Assembly: GCA_031423015.1 (NCBI GenBank)
Contig: JANPER010000164.1
Location: 9,164 to 73,163 of the forward strand
Direction: 5' to 3'
Length of the DNA stretch: 64,000 nt
From: DATGPD01 sp031423015
GTDB taxonomy: Bacteria > Planctomycetota > UBA1135 > UBA2386
Every line of letters starts with the position of its first letter. The first letter of the stretch is position 1. The notes beneath the pieces were generated by a model that was not told the DNA's origin, made no database searches, and saw only the letters and a program-made list of their open reading frames with translations. The position numbers and the translations under genes are program-made. This document shows positions 60,723 to 64,000 of the stretch, in pieces.

Positions 60723-63181
60723 GCGTCGGGTTCTACGGGGGCACGAGGCTCGCCGAAAGGCAGCTGTGGTCCCTGGTTTGCGATTTTGCGCGGCCTGGGT
60801 GGACGCACCGTCGGGGTTGGCGAAGGCGCCGACACGCGCCCGCCGCGCTCGCGCGTGCGTTCGTCGGCCAGCAGCTTGGCCGCACGTTCCGAGTCGAGGT
60901 CTTCGACATCCGGCGGCAGACTCGCGGCCGCGGCGCGGGCGATCGCGCCGTCGCCCGAGCGCGCCGCGCAGGCGCGCGCCAGCAGGCGCAGGTCGTGCGC
61001 GCGAGCGGAGTCGTGCTCGGCGGTCGCGGCCTTGGCCTTGAACAGCAAGAAGCGGCCGAGCAGCGGACCATCGGCGAGCAGGCCGCGGCCGGCGGCGAGC
61101 GCCACGAGCCGCCAGTTGCCGTGCGCCTCACCGACCTGACACAGCGCCAGACGATCGGCATCGTCGCCAGGCATGTCCTCGCTCGCCATCGCGCCCGCGA
61201 CCTTGCCGATCTGCGCGCCGTCGATCTGCGCGACGTCGGCCACGCGCGCCAGCCACGCCATGATCTCGAGTCGCCGGCGCATGTCGTCGGCGACCACTTC
61301 GACCGGCGTGGGCAAGCGTTCGAGATCGGCGCGCACCAACGCGACGGTCGCCATGGCGCGTTCAGCATCACCGACCGCGGCCCGCACGGCATCGTCGTCC
61401 ACCAGGTTCACGACGCGGCGCGCGGCGACGATGTAGGCGCGGCGCAGCGGCGTCTGCGCCGCGGGATCGGCGGCCAGCTCCTCGAGATCGATCGCGCACA
61501 GATGCGGCTTGCCCACCTTGTGATGCTGCCGCAAGCGCAGGATGCGCAGGCGCACGCGCGCCGTGCGCACGCGCTCGTCGACGGCATTCACCGCCTCGGC
61601 GCGGGTGATGAGATCGAGCGCTTGCGCGAGCGCGCCGCGCTCCTCGGCAAGCTCGGCCAAGCGCACCAGGGGCTCCGCGTCGTGCGGCAGCGCCTGCGCC
61701 CAGTGTTCGAGGAACACCTGCCCCACGGCCGGGGTTGCGGCGGCGAGATCGAGCAACAGGGCGAAGCGCTCGGCGGTGGGATCGAGCGCGACCGCGTGCT
61801 CCAACAGCTGCGCCATGCCGGTGGTGCGCGGCGTCACGCCGGTGCGACGCCGCAGGCGCGCCACCGCGTTCGACGTCATCTGCGCGCACGCGAGACAGGT
61901 TTCGACCCGGCGCGCGATCGGCTTGTCGAACATCGGCTCGATCAGCGCGTCGAGCATCCGCGCGTCGGTCATGGCGGCGACGAACTCGGCCCCGAGCAAC
62001 TTGTCTACCTCGCGCTGCGCGGCGATGCCCATCGGCGCCATGTGCGCCAACAGCTCGGCCAGCTCGATGTCGGTCAAGCGACGCAGGTCGTGACCCTTCG
62101 TGGGCATCAGCCACTCCAGCCAATCGATCAGGCCGACCACGACGTCGTGCTGCGCGTCGAGATCGGCGATCAGGCGCGCCCATTCGGCCTGGCCAAAGAG
62201 CTGCTCACCGAGCTTGGCGTCGAGTTCGTCGATCAGCGCTTCGTCTTTGCTGCTGCGGCGCAGGAAAGACACCAAGCGCGCCGCCAGGCGCGGTCGGCGC
62301 GGCGCCAACCCGAGGAGCAACGTGCGCGCTGCCTCGCGCCGCACACGCGGCTCGGGATCAGCGTGTTGCAACGTGGCCAGCGGCGCGTACAGCTCGACGA
62401 GGCCATCGGTCACGCGCTGCACCACCTGCCGCACCGGGGCCTTTTCTTGCCGCAGCGGGGTCGCGCGCAAGACGTCGAGGAGGATCTGCTTGCCGCGCGC
62501 CACACCGCTGTCGTCGGCAATCGGCTCGAGCTGCTGCAACGCGACGGCGTCGTCGTGCCGATGGAACGCGTCGAGCGCCAACACGAACTGCCGCCACGGT
62601 AATAGCGGCGAGCGCCGGCCAACGTTGCGTAGACCTTCCCGCGCCGCGGCGGACAGGTGGCCGTCGGCGGCCTCGGTGAACGCGACCTGCACCGCCCGCG
62701 CCGCGACGCGCAGCGGCTCGTCGGCGGCGAGCACGGCGCTGTCGACGATCGCGCTGGGGTCGCGCACCGCCGAGCGCAGTTCCGCGCTGATCTTGTGCCG
62801 CGCGTCATCGTCCTGGTTGTCGCGCCACGCCAACAACAGGTCGTCGAGGTCACCGGCCACGCGCGAGGCCTGCACCCCGGCGCGCTGCCAGGTGGCGCTC
62901 TCCGCCGGAAAACGCGCCGCCGCGATCTGCAGCACGCCGCGCGCTTCTTCGTGCAAGCCCTGCTTGGCCAGCTCAGCGATCCGCGCCTGGTAGGCCTGCG
63001 CCAGCAGCGCGTCGGCGGCCTTGCCGGGATAGCGCTTCACCAGCTCCTTGGCTTCCTTCAACGCCGCCATGCTGCGCCCGGCCGCCAGGCGGGTGCGCAC
63101 CGACGCCGCGAGCGCATCGGCAGGGTTCTGGTCGGCTGGGCTCTTGCCGGCAGCATTCTTGTCGATCGGGCGGCTGGACAC
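60719..63181 (-). CDS. 820-residue helical-repeat protein of the chaperone operon
   Basis: An 820-residue protein, first gene of the operon, beginning at a GTG (63181). It is almost entirely helical, with TPR/HEAT-like units (KEAKELVKRYPGKAADALLA, EPRVRREAARTLLLGLAPRR, LVRLAELAEERGALAQALDL), no signal peptide and no membrane segment. The C-terminus is Pro-rich (PSPTPTVRPPRPRK). No family recognised. Its stop overlaps the J-like start by four bases, so it is probably made in step with the chaperones and may be their scaffold or client-recruiting partner. Confidence 0.7.
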   Translation of the reverse strand: MSSRPIDKNAAGKSPADQNPADALAASVRTRLAAGRSMAALKEAKELVKRYPGKAADALLAQAYQARIAELAKQGLHEEARGVLQIAAARFPAESATWQRAGVQASRVAGDLDDLLLAWRDNQDDDARHKISAELRSAVRDPSAIVDSAVLAADEPLRVAARAVQVAFTEAADGHLSAAAREGLRNVGRRSPLLPWRQFVLALDAFHRHDDAVALQQLEPIADDSGVARGKQILLDVLRATPLRQEKAPVRQVVQRVTDGLVELYAPLATLQHADPEPRVRREAARTLLLGLAPRRPRLAARLVSFLRRSSKDEALIDELDAKLGEQLFGQAEWARLIADLDAQHDVVVGLIDWLEWLMPTKGHDLRRLTDIELAELLAHMAPMGIAAQREVDKLLGAEFVAAMTDARMLDALIEPMFDKPIARRVETCLACAQMTSNAVARLRRRTGVTPRTTGMAQLLEHAVALDPTAERFALLLDLAAATPAVGQVFLEHWAQALPHDAEPLVRLAELAEERGALAQALDLITRAEAVNAVDERVRTARVRLRILRLRQHHKVGKPHLCAIDLEELAADPAAQTPLRRAYIVAARRVVNLVDDDAVRAAVGDAERAMATVALVRADLERLPTPVEVVADDMRRRLEIMAWLARVADVAQIDGAQIGKVAGAMASEDMPGDDADRLALCQVGEAHGNWRLVALAAGRGLLADGPLLGRFLLFKAKAATAEHDSARAHDLRLLARACAARSGDGAIARAAAASLPPDVEDLDSERAAKLLADERTRERGGRVSAPSPTPTVRPPRPRKIANQGPQLPFGEPRAPVEPDA

Positions 63182-63322
63182 GGGCAGGCTTGTAGCGGCT
63201 CGTTGCGAGCACGGCCAGCAGCAACGCCGCGAGCTCCGTGGATCGGCCGGTTCGCGACTAGCCTTCCCAACGTGTCGACGCGCGGGGCGACTCTACGTCA
63301 AAGCCCGGGGCGTTCGCCGCGT

Positions 63323-63865
63323 TCACTTCTTGGCCTCGCTGCTTGCCTTGGTGAACTCGGGCAACATCCAACCACGCCCGTCAGCGTGCACCCCCACTCC
63401 CGCCGGCATGGTGCCGTCTTGGTGGATGAAGATGAGACTCGGCGCCCCCGAGTCGGCGACCGCCATGTGAATGCGGGGCTTGTTGCCCTTGTCGTGCACC
63501 AGGATGTGCGGATGGTTGGCGCGGTCGACGGCGTGCGTAATGCGCCCATGCCCTTCGCGGTCGCGCAGATAGGTGAAGACCTCCTCGTCCTTGAGCAGCA
63601 CCTGCCAACGCTTGCGGCCCTCGCTGTCGAGGATGGCTAGGGACGGATGCTCATGATCCTCGAGGAGAAAGCTGCCCCGCAGATTGCCCTTGTCGTCGAC
63701 CAAGCGAAAGGCGGTGGCGGTGACGGCGTCAGCCTGGGCCGGGCGCGCGGCGACGAAAAGGGCAGCAACCATGCATACCGCGCCGAGCGCGAGGCATGTG
63801 TGGGCGCGACGCAGGGACCGCTCAATGACGCTAAGGCGAACTGCGAACTCGGAGTCGGAGACCAT
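63323..63865 (-). CDS. Membrane-anchored protein with repeated beta units
   Basis: A 180-residue protein with one N-terminal membrane helix (TCLALGAVCMVAALFVAARP). The exposed part has repeated short units, FRLVDDKGNLRGSFLLED, LAILDSEGRKRWQVLLKD, VFTYLRDREGHGRI and LIFIHQDGTMPAGVGVHADG, suggesting a small beta-repeat domain. No family recognised. The ATG at 63865 is used. The longer frame to 63913 starts from a TTG and runs toward the intron-like element. Confidence 0.6.
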   Translation of the reverse strand: MVSDSEFAVRLSVIERSLRRAHTCLALGAVCMVAALFVAARPAQADAVTATAFRLVDDKGNLRGSFLLEDHEHPSLAILDSEGRKRWQVLLKDEEVFTYLRDREGHGRITHAVDRANHPHILVHDKGNKPRIHMAVADSGAPSLIFIHQDGTMPAGVGVHADGRGWMLPEFTKASSEAKK

Positions 63866-63924
63866 TGGTAGATCCTTATCCTTCTCTCCACGTTGGGCGA
63901 AGAGGTGAATCAAGACCCCCTTTC

Positions 63925-63957
63925 AAACCGTGCGTGCGGATTTCCCGCACACGGCTT
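63925..63957 (-). ncRNA. Group II intron domain V-like hairpin (element continues past window)
   Basis: On the minus strand this 33-base segment begins aagccgtgtgcgggaaatcc and closes cgcacgcacggttt. It has the two-part stem with gaaa loop and the AGC triad position typical of group II intron domain V. The 3' side leads into gaaaggggg. A reverse transcriptase would lie beyond the right edge, upstream on the minus strand. The family is recognised by eye only. Confidence 0.55.
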
Positions 63958-64000
63958 ACCGGTGGCCTCTCGGGTTCGCGGCTTTGTGCTGGCTCCGGGT

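Overview
The window is high-GC bacterial chromosome with tightly packed genes. Many are joined by 4-base ATGA/GTGA overlaps. The gene content points to Planctomycetota: a Ser/Thr kinase fused to a formylglycine-generating-enzyme-like domain, a DWG (not DFG) kinase motif, a lipoprotein sulfatase, an ECF-type sigma factor, several secreted proteins with carboxypeptidase-regulatory-like repeats, and HEAT/TPR-like proteins. This is an inference from family content; no rRNA or other phylogenetic marker was compared.

Layout. 1-1491: tail of a type I-G (formerly I-U) CRISPR-Cas operon, ending in csb2 cut by the left edge; no array is visible. 1578-3421: Rieske protein plus a cytochrome b with a fused cytochrome c domain. 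3464-13203 (minus): housekeeping block mazG-like, HAMP/SpoIIE-like, pgpA, pgsA, rimO, rplI, rpsR, rpsF, then (after a plus-strand Phd/PIN toxin-antitoxin pair at 8920-9563) pth, rplY, prs, glmU. 13389-16184: prepilin-like protein, capsule-synthesis-like protein, XRE regulator. 16309-20254: rsmJ, then minus-strand secG, yicC, gmk, coaC-like, prmA. 20539-27148: secreted cysteine-peptidase-like protein, sigma factor, sulfatase, tpiA, DAHP synthase, and a secreted protein whose frame continues through an in-frame UGA. 27326-40219: Fe-S protein, four carboxypeptidase-regulatory-like proteins, a membrane protein, a DUF1444-like protein, a HEAT protein and a secreted repeat-poor protein. 40549-45150: cysteine desulfurase, mutS, VapBC. 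45219-49783: EEP-family hydrolase, a kinase relic plus a perfect palindrome, an outer-membrane-like protein, a response regulator and a secreted protein. 49802-57708: kinase-FGE fusion, RluA-family pseudouridine synthase, an inserted ParE-type toxin-antitoxin cassette, a large secreted protein, a beta-lactamase-like hydrolase. 57753-63181 (minus): a five-gene chaperone operon. 63323-64000: a membrane-anchored protein and what looks like domain V of a group II intron at the right edge.

The most interesting signals are: (a) the five-gene operon of an 820-residue helical protein, a J-like protein with HPPD in place of HPD, a GrpE-like protein, an Hsp70 and a small zinc-ribbon protein, all linked by 4-base overlaps; (b) a toxin-antitoxin cassette flanked by a 57-base near-identical duplication of the 3' end of the pseudouridine synthase gene; (c) a Cys-UGA followed by 48 coding-like codons; (d) repeated -10-like TAnnnT hexamers only 6-11 bases before start codons, suggesting very short or absent mRNA leaders; (e) a kinase-gene relic next to a 31-base perfect palindrome.
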